Assembly: GCF_029407905.1 (NCBI RefSeq)
Contig: NC_073632.1
Location: forward strand, 57,708,964-57,772,963
DNA from: Bubalus kerabau
Taxonomy: Eukaryota > Chordata > Mammalia > Artiodactyla > Bovidae
Direction: 5' to 3'
Length of the DNA stretch: 64,000 nucleotides
Below are positions 34,096 to 45,436 of this stretch, one piece after another (the stretch's first letter is position 1; every line of letters begins with the position of its first letter). The notes under the pieces were generated by a model that saw only the letters and a program-made list of their open reading frames with translations, made no database searches and was not told the origin of the DNA. Both the position numbers and the translations under genes were made by a program.

Positions 34096-35354
34096 ATTTC
34101 TGTCATGGGAAATCCACATGGTGAGGTAGGTACTATCTTAAGATACTTTCTTGGTCTGCCTGTGGCCCTCTCCTTAGTGAGTCAATGACACTCTCTACCC
34201 CGGGTTGAGTGGACTGACACAATTCTCACTGAGAAACCCCAACTCCAGTTCAACATGGTGCCTGAGCAGGAAAAAGCAATGGTCCAGGCCAAGGCTTTTC
34301 AAACTGTGGTGAAGAAGCAATAACTTTTGTAATGAAAATAAATATTATAAATAAAATAACAAAGTAAAATGATAAAAATGAATCACTAGGCATATGAAAT
34401 GAAAAAAACTCCAAAAAATAAATCCCCAAGGTTAATTATTAAATTCAAATGGCTACAAAAAGTTGTACCTATCTCATTGAGAACTAGTCACAACTAATTA
34501 ATTTATGTATAGTATCATGTGCATATACTATACTTTTTAGTGATTGGTCCAAACCGTAAACCTGAGGTAAGCCATCCAGAGTCCTACTCAGCTTCCTTTG
34601 GGGTGGGGAAACTAAGTCAGGGCTTCTGGTTCTCAAATGGCAGAAAAATGTTCGAAAGATCAACAGACCAAACCCTTGTGATTGAATCAAGGCCTATGCA
34701 GAGAGCCCAGAATAGACAAGTGAAGGACACAGCAGAACAACAAGCATCAGTGGCAGATGTAGAGGAGATAGAAGTCAATATCCAAGAACTGGTGGATGGA
34801 TTACCATTTGCTTAAATAAGCCTCCACAAACTTAAATTCTTCTAAAGAGAAAGGGAGAATCAGGAGGTGAAGAATCCTAAATGACTAACTAGTGAGCTTC
34901 CCAAAAGACTGAGTTTAAAACCAGAAGTGACTGAGTTATCTTGATTTGGCAAAATTCAATTTTCTGCTGTTGAAGGGAAAGAGCAGGGGAACTCACGCAC
35001 TAAAGTGAATGTAATGCCAGATATTTTAAAGTATATGTTTGAAACTTGAGTATGTATTTTGTATAAGATCATATCTTCTACATGAAATTATTTGCATTTT
35101 AACAGAAGAAAATGCCTTACTCTAGAAAAGTGAATTTTTAACAGAATTTCTGGTGACAGTTGCAAGTCCCTGGGAGACCTTAAATCTAAATCACAATGCC
35201 ACAATCACCTTCCCATACATTCAGCCCTTTTGAGAAGTTCTGTTGTGTGCCATGGAAATCACTGGCAGATCTGTAATAATAGATTGCACCATATGGCTTT
35301 GCACATTAGAAATCACTTAATATTCTATTCATTTCTTTGAGAATTTAGAGATAT
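34096..35354. other. Unique sequence
   Basis: Nothing was recognised. A 98-codon plus-strand frame (34519-34815) has no identifiable motif and is not called as a gene. Confidence 0.5.
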
Positions 35355-35363
35355 ACAGTTATA

Positions 35364-35580
35364 CATGGGCTTCCCTGGTGGTTCAGGGGTACAGAATCTG
35401 TCTGCCATTGCAGGACACACAGGTTCAATCCCTGGGACAGGAAGATCTCCTGGAGAAAGAAATGGCAAACCACGCCAGTATTCTTGCCTGGAAAATCTCA
35501 AGGACAGAGGAGCCCGGTGGGTTATAGTCTATGGGGTTGCAAAAAGTCAGACACAACTTAGCAACTAAACAACAATCACA
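35364..35580 (+). mobile_element. Full-length Bov-tA SINE with TSD
   Basis: Head TGGGCTTCCCTGGTGGTTCA to tail GCAACTAAACAACAATCACA. The 9-bp duplication ACAGTTATA lies at 35355-35363 and 35581-35589. Confidence 0.95.
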
Positions 35581-35589
35581 ACAGTTATA

Positions 35590-36754
35590 AATTTGAGCAG
35601 TAAATAACCCATCTAGATAGTGAGCCGAAATTGCTCTTTCAGTCAAATGCTTCGCTGGCTTGCAGACAAACTGTGGCCTCCATGTGTCACTCAGACCTTG
35701 TGGTCTCATCTGTGTTTGCGGCTATGCCCTCCAGGCATGGATACCCCACTATCATTAGTGGCGAGGGCTGTCCACATTTTTATCCACAAATTTCTTTTTT
35801 TCAAATAAAACTGGATGCAGTCTTTCAACATATAAAATCCCAACTTATGTAACAGATAAAAGGGGTAAGGAATTGAAAACACATCTTACTAGTAACTTCC
35901 TCATCATGTCTCTCCCTGAGGCTATGCAAAACCCTGGGTCTCTGAAAAACAAATTTGGAAACCACTTCAGGGCTCTACCTACACAGATGGCTGTCTCATT
36001 TCTGGAGAAAACTAAACTCTGTTCTTTACCCAAGTGGGTACTTCCCTCATACTTAAAGCAGTCAACAGGCAAGACACTTCAGAGGGGAACGTGTTGGTTG
36101 GTGATTAGAATGAGAACAACTGATGAAAAGAATGTCTTGTTTCTGAGGACATGGCCTGTGTGATACCTTAGATGGGAGCTTTTCGTAAAGCCTTTTTTAT
36201 GTGGCCCAGTCATTGGACTGGAATGAAAAGTTGAGGTTGGTTTTATTCATTGCAGCTTGCCAAAAAGGCAATGAATTAACAGCAAAAACCTGAAAAGTCC
36301 TAGGTTCCCATCTTACTTGTTGACACTGACTCAGCTAAATGATATCAACAACATATTTTTAGTCCCACAGTTTCAATGAATACATCCAGATTTATTGTTT
36401 TGACTTCTTGTGATGACATCTGAAACAAATTTTGAAAAGTAATGATACGAACATTTTATGCTGTCTTCCACTTCCTATACTTTAATCTCCATATTGAGGG
36501 CACAGTTTCTTCCATGCATCAGCCTTCTAACTTTCTGTTTGGTTGTAAAGGGTAATAACAACATGTGGTAGCTATTATCACAACCAATAGCAAAAATATC
36601 CAAAAAGTGTTCCATTTTTAAACATGTCCACTTTCTCAAACAATTAATTTAGGAAGGTATTTTCAAACCAACATACTTATTCTTTATTTAAATCATATAA
36701 ATAAGCTATCATTGAAGTCATTCCTTAACTTTTCTTTAGTTAACCTTAAAATTC
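35590..36754. other. Unique sequence
   Basis: Nothing was recognised. Short frames at 35.6-36.2 kb lack any domain signature. Confidence 0.5.
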
Positions 36755-36850
36755 ACTACCTTAAAATATTTATTGAATACCTACCTTATGTGACTTTCTG
36801 TGTTGGGATTACCGAAGTGAACAAGCCATGACTGAACGAATGAGCTATCT
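36755..36850 (+). repeat. Ancient mammalian repeat fragment
   Basis: TTTATTGAATACCTACCTTATGTG followed by GAACAAGCCATGACTGAACG resembles the diffuse mammalian L2/MIR-associated class. This is a short, low-certainty call. Confidence 0.35.
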
Positions 36851-36902
36851 ATTTACAGTTTAATATGATTGTCAGAGATTTAGAAAGAAGTGGAGTACAT
36901 GG

Positions 36903-37163
36903 CAATGGCAACCCACTCCAGTATTCTTGCCTGGAAAATCCCATGGACGGAGAAGCCTGGTGGGCTGCAGTCCATGGGGTCGCTGAGGGTCGGACACGAC
37001 TGAGCAACTTCACTTTCGCTTTCCATTTTCATGCATTGGAGAAGGAAATGGCAACCCACGCCAGTGTTCTTGCCTGGAGAATCCCAGGGACGGGGGAGCC
37101 TGGTAGGCTGCCGTCTCTCGGGTCGCACAGAGTCGGACATGACGGAAGTGACTTAGCAGCAGA
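36903..37163 (+). mobile_element. Bov-A2 dimeric SINE with TSD
   Basis: Both monomers and a short AGCAGC tail are present. The 9-bp duplication AGTACATGG lies at 36894-36902 and 37164-37172. The first ~10 bp of the dimer are missing. Confidence 0.95.
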
Positions 37164-37172
37164 AGTACATGG

Positions 37173-37835
37173 TCCTCTTCCTAACAGACCCTTGAGTCTC
37201 TCACATATGAATTGCAGTTGTAATTATCCCAGTTCTACTGCAAGGGAAGCCCCTGATTGGCTCAAATCATTCCACATAATCACATTCTTTTGACCTAGTC
37301 CCAGAATAAAAGGCATGATCTAATTTGATCCAATCAGAGTGAAGCCCTGCCACAAGCTTTGTTCAGGGAGAGGAAAAGAGAGGCTTGTTAATTCCTGAGT
37401 ATGCAGTGACAGCAGGTCTGATAGACTGACCGTATAACCACCATGAAAGAAACCAGCTGGAGGACAAAACCTGCAACAGGGTGGAGAACATTTAGAGAAA
37501 CACAAGAACCAAGATCAAACCAACTCTGTGGATTTTTATCATATGGGCAACAGATTATATGGGTTTTCTATCACCTGCTACAAAAATACTCCAACAGAAA
37601 CAATATCAAGAACTAGTCACCTCAAGGAAGGTGGGAAGTTACCAAAACTATAGTCAGATGTTTCCAAAATAATGTTAAGGCTTTAGATGACATCTAAAAC
37701 TGAGCTGAATTTTAGGTTGTCATTAATTTTAAGTGACAACTTTTCTTCAAAAATAGCAGTAGCGAATATTCTGCATCTCTTTTTAAAGGGATGATATCTG
37801 TGAGCAATTAACTTTAGCATCAGTTATTCTCTTAA
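37173..37835. other. Unique sequence
   Basis: Nothing was recognised. Confidence 0.5.
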
Positions 37836-38034
37836 ATGGCTTCTCAAGTGGTGGTAAAGAACCCACCTGCCAATGCAAGAGACATAAGAGATGGAGATTT
37901 GATTCCTGGGTTGGGAAGTTCCCCTGGAAGAGGGCATGGCAACCCACTCCAGTATTCTTGCTTGGAGAATCCCATGGACAGAGGAGCCTGGCAGGGTCGC
38001 AAAGAGTCTGAATGACTGAAGTGACTTAGCACGC
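37836..38034 (+). mobile_element. Bov-tA SINE
   Basis: A complete copy with a small core deletion (GCCTGGCAGGGTCGC instead of the longer spacer). The tail leads into a CA repeat. Confidence 0.92.
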
Positions 38035-38050
38035 GCACACACACACACAC
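38035..38050. repeat. (CA)n tail microsatellite
   Basis: A run of about eight CA units directly abuts the 3' end of the Bov-tA, so it grew from the SINE tail. Confidence 0.85.
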
Positions 38051-39439
38051 AAACTCAGTGAAATAGAATCCTATCTTCAGGTAAATGTTTTATATAATTC
38101 TTTCCTTCTAAACTTTTGAATAGTTGAGTATATGTTCTGGGGTTTGAAATCATGTGAACTAATGATGAAGAAACTCATGAAAAGAAAACAAACTATAGCA
38201 TGTTTACAGTGATCCCTGTTATTCGCCATTGCCCTTTATGCCTATTCACTCAGCTAGGACATCCCAGCTGTAACAGTCTATGATTTTAAGCATCTGTTAA
38301 TCAGCTGCTTTGTACTTGACACTGTGTGAGGCTCTGTCAATTCCAAACATTTCAGCGAAGTCTGCAGAATACTAAGCATCTCAGCCATGACCTATGTGAA
38401 ACTTACTAAAAATAAATGGCTGGCTTCTTTAGTTTAAGTTATAAGTTTAGTTTAATTTAGGACATAAGTTTGGTTTATTTACAGACTAACTTGCAGGAGA
38501 AATTTAGTATATGATATTGTCTTTCTACTTTAAAATAGTCATCCAAATAACAATGACTTTATTTCTTAGAAAGGAAGGTCCAGATAAATTATATAAACAC
38601 TAGGTGGCACTGTAGCTTGAAGTAACATTCAGATAAAAGGCAGCTAAGATATTTATGAGACATGGTAAAACAGAAAACCCAAAGAGTATAATAAATTCAC
38701 TTTTAAGAAAATATTAAATACTAAAGTCTTTAGTGCTTGCTAAGGAAAATGAGTGAAACTTACTTAGTTAATGAATTAACTTTAAATTACTTACATAACC
38801 TAATACATCAAAAAGATAAGTTCTCCCCCGCAGTTGAAATAAGACCAGTACTCCCTGGCAGGCAACAACTGATTAAGTCAGTGATAATTATTCAAAACAT
38901 TTTTATTCTTCCAGGTAAAGCCTAAATTTAGGTTTTAATTTGTCCACCAAATTTCATAAACAAATAATTTTTTTTTCAAAAAACAAAAACAAAATATCTG
39001 TTGGTATCCCTTAATGAAAGAATAAGCTATATAAGTTTTGTATATGGTTTATTGCTTTTTTCTACTTATATCATTGGCACATAAGTAATTTACATCCAAT
39101 AAGCTCAGTAAATTATACCTCCTATAAATTCAGGATCTTTGCGTGAAGGGAGTTGCCCATATAAAAATGCAGCATTTTATTGACCATGTGTGGTCTTTGT
39201 TAACCAGTTTCAAATTAAGATTGCTGGCAGAGTACCAGGGGTCACTGGTACTCTGAGTGAGTCATTCATTGATTTCCACCTTGGTGGGGACCCAGAACCA
39301 TCCAGAGAGCTCTCAATTAGGCTCCCAAATTTATGTCCTCTATCCTTCAGAGCTACCTACTCATATGATATCAAGCAGTAGCCTTAGACAACTCCCTCCC
39401 AAAGCCACAGAGTAAAGCCTAACACTGAGAAAAGATTGA
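38051..39439. other. Unique sequence
   Basis: Nothing certain apart from the CTCF-like word at 38596. It is AT-rich around 38.9-39.1 kb. Confidence 0.5.
38596..38613 (+). promoter_or_regulatory. CTCF-like core motif
   Basis: ACACTAGGTGGCACTG resembles the CTCF core (CCAC.AG.TGGCA.), with an A replacing the first C. Only a single word match is visible, so occupancy is unknown. Confidence 0.25.
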
Positions 39440-39538
39440 TTTTTAAAAACTTATGGCTGATTCATGTTGCTGCATGGCAAAAACTGACACAACATTGCAA
39501 AGGAATGATCCTTCAATTAAAAATAAATTAAAAAAAAC
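39440..39538 (+). mobile_element. L1 3' terminal fragment
   Basis: ATGGCTGATTCATGTTGCTG, CATTGCAAAGGAATGATCC and an A-rich end match the last ~100 bp of artiodactyl L1. Confidence 0.8.
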
Positions 39539-39702
39539 CTTGATATACATATTTGATCTCATATGACCAAAGACTTCATAGGATAATTTAACCCTGCTTT
39601 TCTTTCATTTGAGAGAAAAAAAAAGTGCTATTTTGATGGTCAGGTTATCCTCTCTAAACATTCTCTGCCAGGCCCCACCCTCTCTTACTATATAGAGTCC
39701 TG

Positions 39703-39712
39703 TTGAGTGACT
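39703..39712. repeat. Left target-site duplication of the big BovB
   Basis: TTGAGTGACT here is repeated exactly at 45649-45658. The pair brackets the entire nested block and dates it to one original insertion event. Confidence 0.8.
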
Positions 39713-40131
39713 CCGTTCAGTTCAGTCGCTCAGTCATGTCCGACTCTTTGAGACCTCATGGACTGCAACACACTAGGCTTCCCTATCCTTCACCAAGTCC
39801 CGGAGCTTGCTCAAACTCATGTCCATCAAGTCAGGGATGCCATCCAACCATCTCATCCTCTGTTGTCCCCTTCTCCTCCCGCCTTCAATCTTTTTCAGCA
39901 TCAGGGTCTTTTCCAATGAGTCAGTTCTTCGCATCAGGTGGCCAAAGTATTGGAGTTTCAGTTTCAGCATCAGTCCTTCCAATGAATATTCAGGACTGAT
40001 TTCCTTTAGGATTGACTTGTTTGATCTCCTTGCAGTCCAAGGGACTCTCAAGAGTCTTCAACACCACAGTTCAAAAGCTTCAATTCTTCAGTGCTCAGCT
40101 TTCTTTATAGTCCAACTCTCACATCCATACA

Positions 40132-40333
40132 GGCTTCCCTTGTGGCTCAGCTGGTAAAGAACCTGCCTGTGATGTGGGAGACCTGGATACCATCCCTGGG
40201 TTGGGAAGATCCCCTGGAGAAGGGAACAGCTACCCACTCCAGTATTCTGGCCTGGAGAATTCCATGAACTGTATAGACCACGGGTCGCAAAGAGTTATAC
40301 ACAGCGGAGCGGATTTCATTTTCACGTTCACTT
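40132..40333 (+). mobile_element. Bov-tA SINE nested in BovB
   Basis: A complete plus-strand copy. The 13-bp duplication TCACATCCATACA lies at 40119-40131 and 40334-40346. BovB coding sequence is contiguous across it once the SINE is removed. Confidence 0.96.
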
Positions 40334-42706
40334 TCACATCCATACATGACTACTGAAAAACCATAGCTTTGACTAGATGGACTTTTGTTGGCAAAATAAT
40401 GTCTCTGCTTTTTAATATGCTCTCTAGGTTGGTCATAGCTTTTCTTTCAAGGAACAAGTGTTTTTCAATTTCATGGCAGCAGTCACCATCTGCAGTGATT
40501 TTGGAGCCCCCCAAAATAAAGTCTGTCACTGTTTCCATTGTTTCCCCATCTATTTGCTATAAATTGATGGGACCAGATGCCATGATCATACTTTTCTGAA
40601 TATTGAGTTTTATGCCAAATTTTTCACTCTTCTCTTTCACTTTCATCAAGAGGCTCTTTACTTCCTCTTCACTTTCTGCCATAAGGGTGGTATCATCTGC
40701 ATATCTGAGGTTATTGATATTTCTCCCAGCAATCTTGATTCCAGCTTGTGCTTCACCCAGCCTGGCATTTTGCATTATGTACTCTGCATATAACTTAAAT
40801 AAGCAGGGTGACAGTACACAGTCTTGATGTACTCCTTTCCCGATTTGGAATCACTCTGTTGTTCAATGTCTAGTTCTAACTGTTGCTTCTTGACCTGCAT
40901 ACAGATTTCTCAGGAGGCAGGTCAGGGGGTCTGGTATTCCCATCTCTTTAAGCATTTTCCACAGTTTGTTGTGATCCACACAGTCAAAGGCTTTGGCATA
41001 GTCAGTAAAGCAAAAGCTGATATTTTTCTGGAACTCTCTTGCTTTATCTGTGATCCAACAGATAATGGCAATTTGATCTCTGGTTCCTCTGCCTTTTCTA
41101 AATCCAGCTTAAACATCTGGAAGTTCACGGTTCACATACTGCTGAAGCCTGGCTTGGAGAATTTTGAGCATTACTTTACTATCATGTGAGATGAGTGCAA
41201 TTAGGCAATAGTTTGAACATTCTTTAGCATTGCCTTTCTTTGGGATTGGAATGAAAACTGACCTTTTCCAGTCCTGTGGCCACTGCTGAGTTTTCCAAAT
41301 TTGCTGGCATATTGAGTACAGCACTTTCACAGCATCATCTTGTAGAATTTGAAATAGCTCAACTGGAATTCCATCACCTCCACTAGCTTTCTTAGCAGTG
41401 ATGCTTCCTAAGGCCCATTTGACTTTGCATTCCAGGATGTCTGGCTCTAGGCATGTGATCACACCATTGTGGCTATCTGGGTCATGAAGATCTTTTTTGT
41501 ATAGTTCTGTGTATTCTTGCTACCTCTTCTTAATATCTTCTGCTTCTGTTAGGGCCATACCATTTCTGTCTTTTATTGTACCATCTTTGCATGGAATGTT
41601 CCTTTGCTATCTCTAATTTTCTTGAAGAGATCTCTAGTCTTTCCCATTCTATTGTTTTCCTCTATTTCTTTGCACTGGTCACTGAGGATGGCTTTCTTAT
41701 CTCTCTTTGCTATTCTTTGGAACTCTGCATTCAAATGGGTTTATCTTTTCTTTTCCCCTTTGCCTTTAGCTTCTTTCCTCAGCTATTTGTAAGGCCTCCT
41801 CAGACAACCATTCTGCCTTTTTGCATTTCTTTTTCTTGGGGATGGTCTTGATCACTGCCACCTATACAATGTCGTGAACCTCCCTCCATAGTTCTTCACG
41901 CACTCTGTCCATCAAATCTAATCCCTTGAATCTATCTGTCACTTCCACTGTATAATCACAAGGGATTTGATTTAGGTCATACCTGAATGGTCTAGTGGTT
42001 TTCCCTACTTTCTTCAATTTAAGTCTTAATTTTGTCTATAAGGAGTTCATGATCTGAGCCACAGTCAGCTCTTGGTCTTGTTTTTGGTGACTGTATCTAG
42101 CTTCTCCATCTTTGGCTGCAAAGACTATAATCAGTCTGATTTCGGTATTGACCATCTAGTGATGTCCATGTCTTCTCTTGTGTTGTTGGAAGAGGGTGTT
42201 TGCTATGACTAGTGCATTCTCTTGGCAAAACTCTGTTAGCCTTTGCCCTGTTTCATTTTGTACTCCAAGGCCAAATTTGCCTGTTACTCAAGGTATCTCT
42301 TAACTTCCTACTTTGCATTCCAGTCCCCTATAACGAAAAGAACATCTTTTGGGGGTGTTAGTTCTAGAAAGTCTTGTAGGTCTTCATAGAACCATTCAAC
42401 TTCAGCTTCTTCAGCATTACTGGTTGGGACATAGACTTGGATTACTGTGATATTGAATGGTTCACCTTGAAACTGAACAGAGATCATTCTGTCATTTTTG
42501 AGACTACACCCAAGAACTGCATTTCAGACTCTTGCTGACTATGAGGGCTATTTCATTTCTTCTAAGGGATTCCTGCCCACAGTAGTAGATATAATGGTCA
42601 TCTGAGTTAAATTCACCCATTCCAGTCCATTTTAGCTCACTGATGCCTAAAATGTCGATGTTCACTCTTGCCATCTCCTGTTTGACCACTTCCAATTTAC
42701 CTTGAT

Positions 42707-42958
42707 GCTGAAACTTCAATACTTAGGCCACCTGATGCAAAGAACTGACTCATTGGAAAAGACCCTGTTGTCGGGAAATATTGAAAGCAGGAGGAGAAGG
42801 AGATGACAGGATGAGATGGTTGGATGGCATCGTCAATAGATGGACATGAGTTTGAGCAAGCTCTAGGAGTTGGTGATGGACAGGGAAGCCTGGCATGCTG
42901 CAGTCCATGGGGTCACAAAGAGTTGGACATGACTGAGCTACTGAACTGAACCAAACTG
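42707..42958 (+). mobile_element. BovB 3' fragment nested in BovB, opposite strand
   Basis: A 252-bp plus-strand BovB end (GCTGAAACTTCAATACTTAG to CTGAACTGAACCAAACTG) is inserted in the endonuclease region of the larger element. The 13-bp duplication AATTTACCTTGAT lies at 42694-42706 and 42959-42971. Confidence 0.95.
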
Positions 42959-43499
42959 AATTTACCTTGATTCATGGACCTACCATTCCAGGTTCCTATG
43001 CAATATTGTTCTTTACAGCATCGGACTTTACTTCCATCCCCAGTCACATCAACAACTGGGTGTTGTTTTTGCTTTAGCTCTGTCTCTTCATTCTTTCTGG
43101 AGTTATTTCTCCACTCTTCTCCAGTAACATATTGGGCACCTACCGACCTGGGGAGTTCATCTTTCAGTGTCATATCTTTTTGCCTTTTCATATTGTTCAT
43201 GGGATTCTCAAAGCAAGAATACTAAAGTGGCTCACCATTCCCTTCTCCAGTTGACCACACTTTGTCAGAAGTCTCCATCATGACCTGTCCATCCTGGGTA
43301 GCCCTACATGGCATGGCTCACAGTTTCATTGAGTTATACAAGACTGTGGTTCATGTGATCAGTTTGGTAAGTTTTCTGTGATTGTGGTTTTCATTCTGCC
43401 TGCCCTCTGACAGATAGGGATAACAGGCTTATGGAAGCTTCCTGAAGGAGAGACTGATGGTGGGGGTAACTGGATCTTGTTCTGATGGGCAGGGCTATG

Positions 43500-43688
43500 G
43501 TGGCTCAGTGTCTGCCCGCAATGTGGGAGACCTGGGTTCAATCCCTGGGTCAGGAAGATCCCATGGAAAAGGAAATGGCAACCCACTCCAGTATTATTGC
43601 CTGGAAAATTCCATGAACCGAGGAGCCTGATAGGCTACAGTCCATGGGGTCGCAAAGAGTTGGACACGACTGAGTGACCTCACTTTCA
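43500..43688 (+). mobile_element. Bov-tA SINE nested in the BovB 5' region
   Basis: It begins GTGGCTCAGTGTCTGCCCGC without the usual GGGCTTCCCTG head and ends TGAGTGACCTCACTTTC. The host BovB resumes as ATGCTCAG at 43688-43694, immediately before the next insertion. A longer duplication is not visible. Confidence 0.85.
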
Positions 43689-43691
43689 TGC

Positions 43692-44966
43692 TCAGTTCAG
43701 TTCAGTTCAGTCGCTCAGTCGTGTCCGACTCTTTGCGACCCCATGAATCGCAGCACGCCAGGCCTCCCTGTCCATCACCAACTCCCGGAGTTCACCCAGA
43801 CTCACGTCCTTTGAGTCAGTGATGCCATCCAGCCATCTCATCCTCTGTCGTCCCCTTCTCCTCCTGCCCCCAATCCCTCCCAGCATCAGAGTCTTTTCCA
43901 ATGAGTCAACTCTTCCCATGAGGTGGCCAAAGTACTGGAGTTTCAGCTTTAGCATCATTCCTTCCAAAGAAATCCCAGGGCTGATCTCCTTCAGAATGGA
44001 CTGGTTGGATCTCCTCGCAGTCCAAGGGACTCTCAAGAGTCTTCTCCAACACCACAGTTCAAAGGCATCAATTCTTCGGCGCTCAGCCTTCTTCACAGTC
44101 CAACTCTCACATCTATACATGACTACAGGAAAAACCATAGCCTTGACTAGACGAACCTTTGTTGGCAAAGTAATGTCTCTGCTTTTGAATATGCTATCTA
44201 GGTTGGTCATAACTTTCCTTCCAAGGAGTAAGCATCTTTTAATTTCATGGCTGCAGTCACCATTTGCAGTGATTTTGGAGCCCCAAAAAATAAAGTCTGA
44301 CACTGTTTCCACTGTTTCCCCATCTGTTTCCCATGAAGTGATGGGACCACATGCCATGATCTTCATTTTCTGAATGTTGAGCTTTAAGCCAACTTTTTCA
44401 CTCTCTACTTTCACTTTCATCAAGAGACTTTTGAGTTCCTCTTCACTTTCTGCCATAAGGGTGGTGTCATCTGCATATCTGAGGTTATTGATATTTCTCC
44501 CAGCAATCTTGATTCCAGTTTGTGTTTCTTCCAGGCCAGCATTTCTCATGATGTACTCTGCATATAAGTTAAATAAGCAGGGTGATAATATACAGCCTTG
44601 ACGTACTCCTTTTCCTATTTGGAACCAGTCTGTTGTTCCATGTCCAGTTCTAACTGTTGCTTCCTGACCTGCATACAGATTTCTCAAGAGGCAGGTCAGG
44701 TGGTGTGGTATTCCCATCTCTTTCAGAATTTTCCACAGTTTATTGTGATCCACACAGTCAAAGGCTTTGGCATAGTCAATAAAGCAGAAATAGATGTTTT
44801 TCTAGAACTCTCTTGCTTTTTCCATGATCCAGCAGATATTGGCAATTTGATCTCTGGTTCCTCTGCCTTTTCTAAAAGTAGCTTGAACATCAGGAAGTTC
44901 ACGGTTCACCTATTACTGAAGCCTGGCTTGGAGAATTTTGAGCATTACTTTACTAGCGTGTGAGAT
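43692..44966 (-). mobile_element. Younger 5'-truncated BovB nested in the larger BovB
   Basis: This 1.27-kb copy starts on the plus strand with TCAGT pentamers and ends at a 5' truncation, 44966, where host BovB 5' UTR sequence (TAAATCTTTAATCC) resumes. It is much better preserved than the host element and still carries a 348-codon frame. No clear target duplication is seen, because the host sequence appears simply split. Confidence 0.85.
43707..44753 (-). CDS. BovB reverse transcriptase C-terminal frame (348 codons), transposon remnant
   Basis: This is the C-terminal half of the BovB polyprotein, an RTE-type reverse transcriptase that copies LINE RNA at nicked target DNA. Visible features: [10 protein letters not shown] at residues 49-58, the catalytic YADD at residues 93-96 (about 44463-44477), then the thumb/connection region and the C-terminal Arg-rich stretch [16 protein letters not shown]. 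The whole frame ends naturally at the BovB stop. It is not a host gene: the endonuclease and the front of RT are missing because the copy is 5'-truncated, and a stop lies just upstream of the first Met (complement TCTAGAA near 44800). No promoter is expected, so expression would depend on read-through. The intact length argues for recent insertion relative to the surrounding BovB. Confidence 0.85.
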   Translation of the reverse strand: MDHNKLWKILKEMGIPHHLTCLLRNLYAGQEATVRTGHGTTDWFQIGKGVRQGCILSPCLFNLYAEYIMRNAGLEETQTGIKIAGRNINNLRYADDTTLMAESEEELKSLLMKVKVESEKVGLKLNIQKMKIMACGPITSWETDGETVETVSDFIFWGSKITANGDCSHEIKRCLLLGRKVMTNLDSIFKSRDITLPTKVRLVKAMVFPVVMYRCESWTVKKAERRRIDAFELWCWRRLLRVPWTARRSNQSILKEISPGISLEGMMLKLKLQYFGHLMGRVDSLEKTLMLGGIGGRRRRGRQRMRWLDGITDSKDVSLGELRELVMDREAWRAAIHGVAKSRTRLSD

Positions 44967-45436
44967 TAAATCTTTAATCCAATTTTCTGTTGATGGGCGG
45001 GGCTGTCTTCCCTCCCAGTTGTTTGGCCTGAGACCAAACTGTGGTGGAGGTAATGAAGAAAATGGCAATCTTCTTCAAAAGATCAGGTGCATGCACTACT
45101 GCACTCAGTGCCCCCAACCCTGGAGTAGGCCACCACCGATCCACACCTCCACCAGAGACTCCTGGACACTCACAGGCAAGCCTGGGTCAGTCTCTTGTGG
45201 TGTCACTGCTCCTTTCTCCTGGGTCTTGGTGTGCACAATGTTTTGTTTGTGCCCTCCAAGAGTCTGTTTCCCCAGTCCTATATAAGTTCTGGGGCTCTCC
45301 AGTGGGGTTAATGGCAACTTCCTCCAAGAGGGCTTATGCCACACCCAGGTCTGCTGCACCCAGAGCCCCTGCCCCTGCAGCAGACCACTTCTGACACATA
45401 CCTCTGCAGGAGACACTCAAACACTCAACCATCAAC
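44967..45436 (-). mobile_element. BovB 5' UTR segment of the large element
   Basis: GC-richer non-coding DNA with a repeated module (GACTGACCC and GCTTGCCTGTGAGTGTCC on the minus strand) is the long BovB 5' leader as I recall it. Frames of 100-117 codons on both strands cross it because stops are rare there, not because it is coding. Confidence 0.7.

Noticed and set aside
34519..34815. 98-codon plus-strand frame ending VNIQELVDGLPFA
   Set aside because: No recognisable motif or homologue and no gene context. The size is within chance expectation for a 64-kb window.
43819..44373. 184-codon plus-strand frame opposite the BovB reverse transcriptase
   Set aside because: It is the antisense shadow of a conserved coding frame; the same shadow recurs over other BovB copies.
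45041..45394. Pro/Ala-rich frames of 100-117 codons on both strands
   Set aside because: They lie in the BovB 5' leader, a GC-richer non-coding segment, and overlap each other on opposite strands.
43692..45436. A single BovB with a ~2.2-kb internal deletion
   Set aside because: The leader at 44967 is collinear with the larger BovB ending at about 43499, the small ATGCTCAG piece bridges them, and an outer 10-bp duplication encloses everything. Nested insertion explains all of these better.
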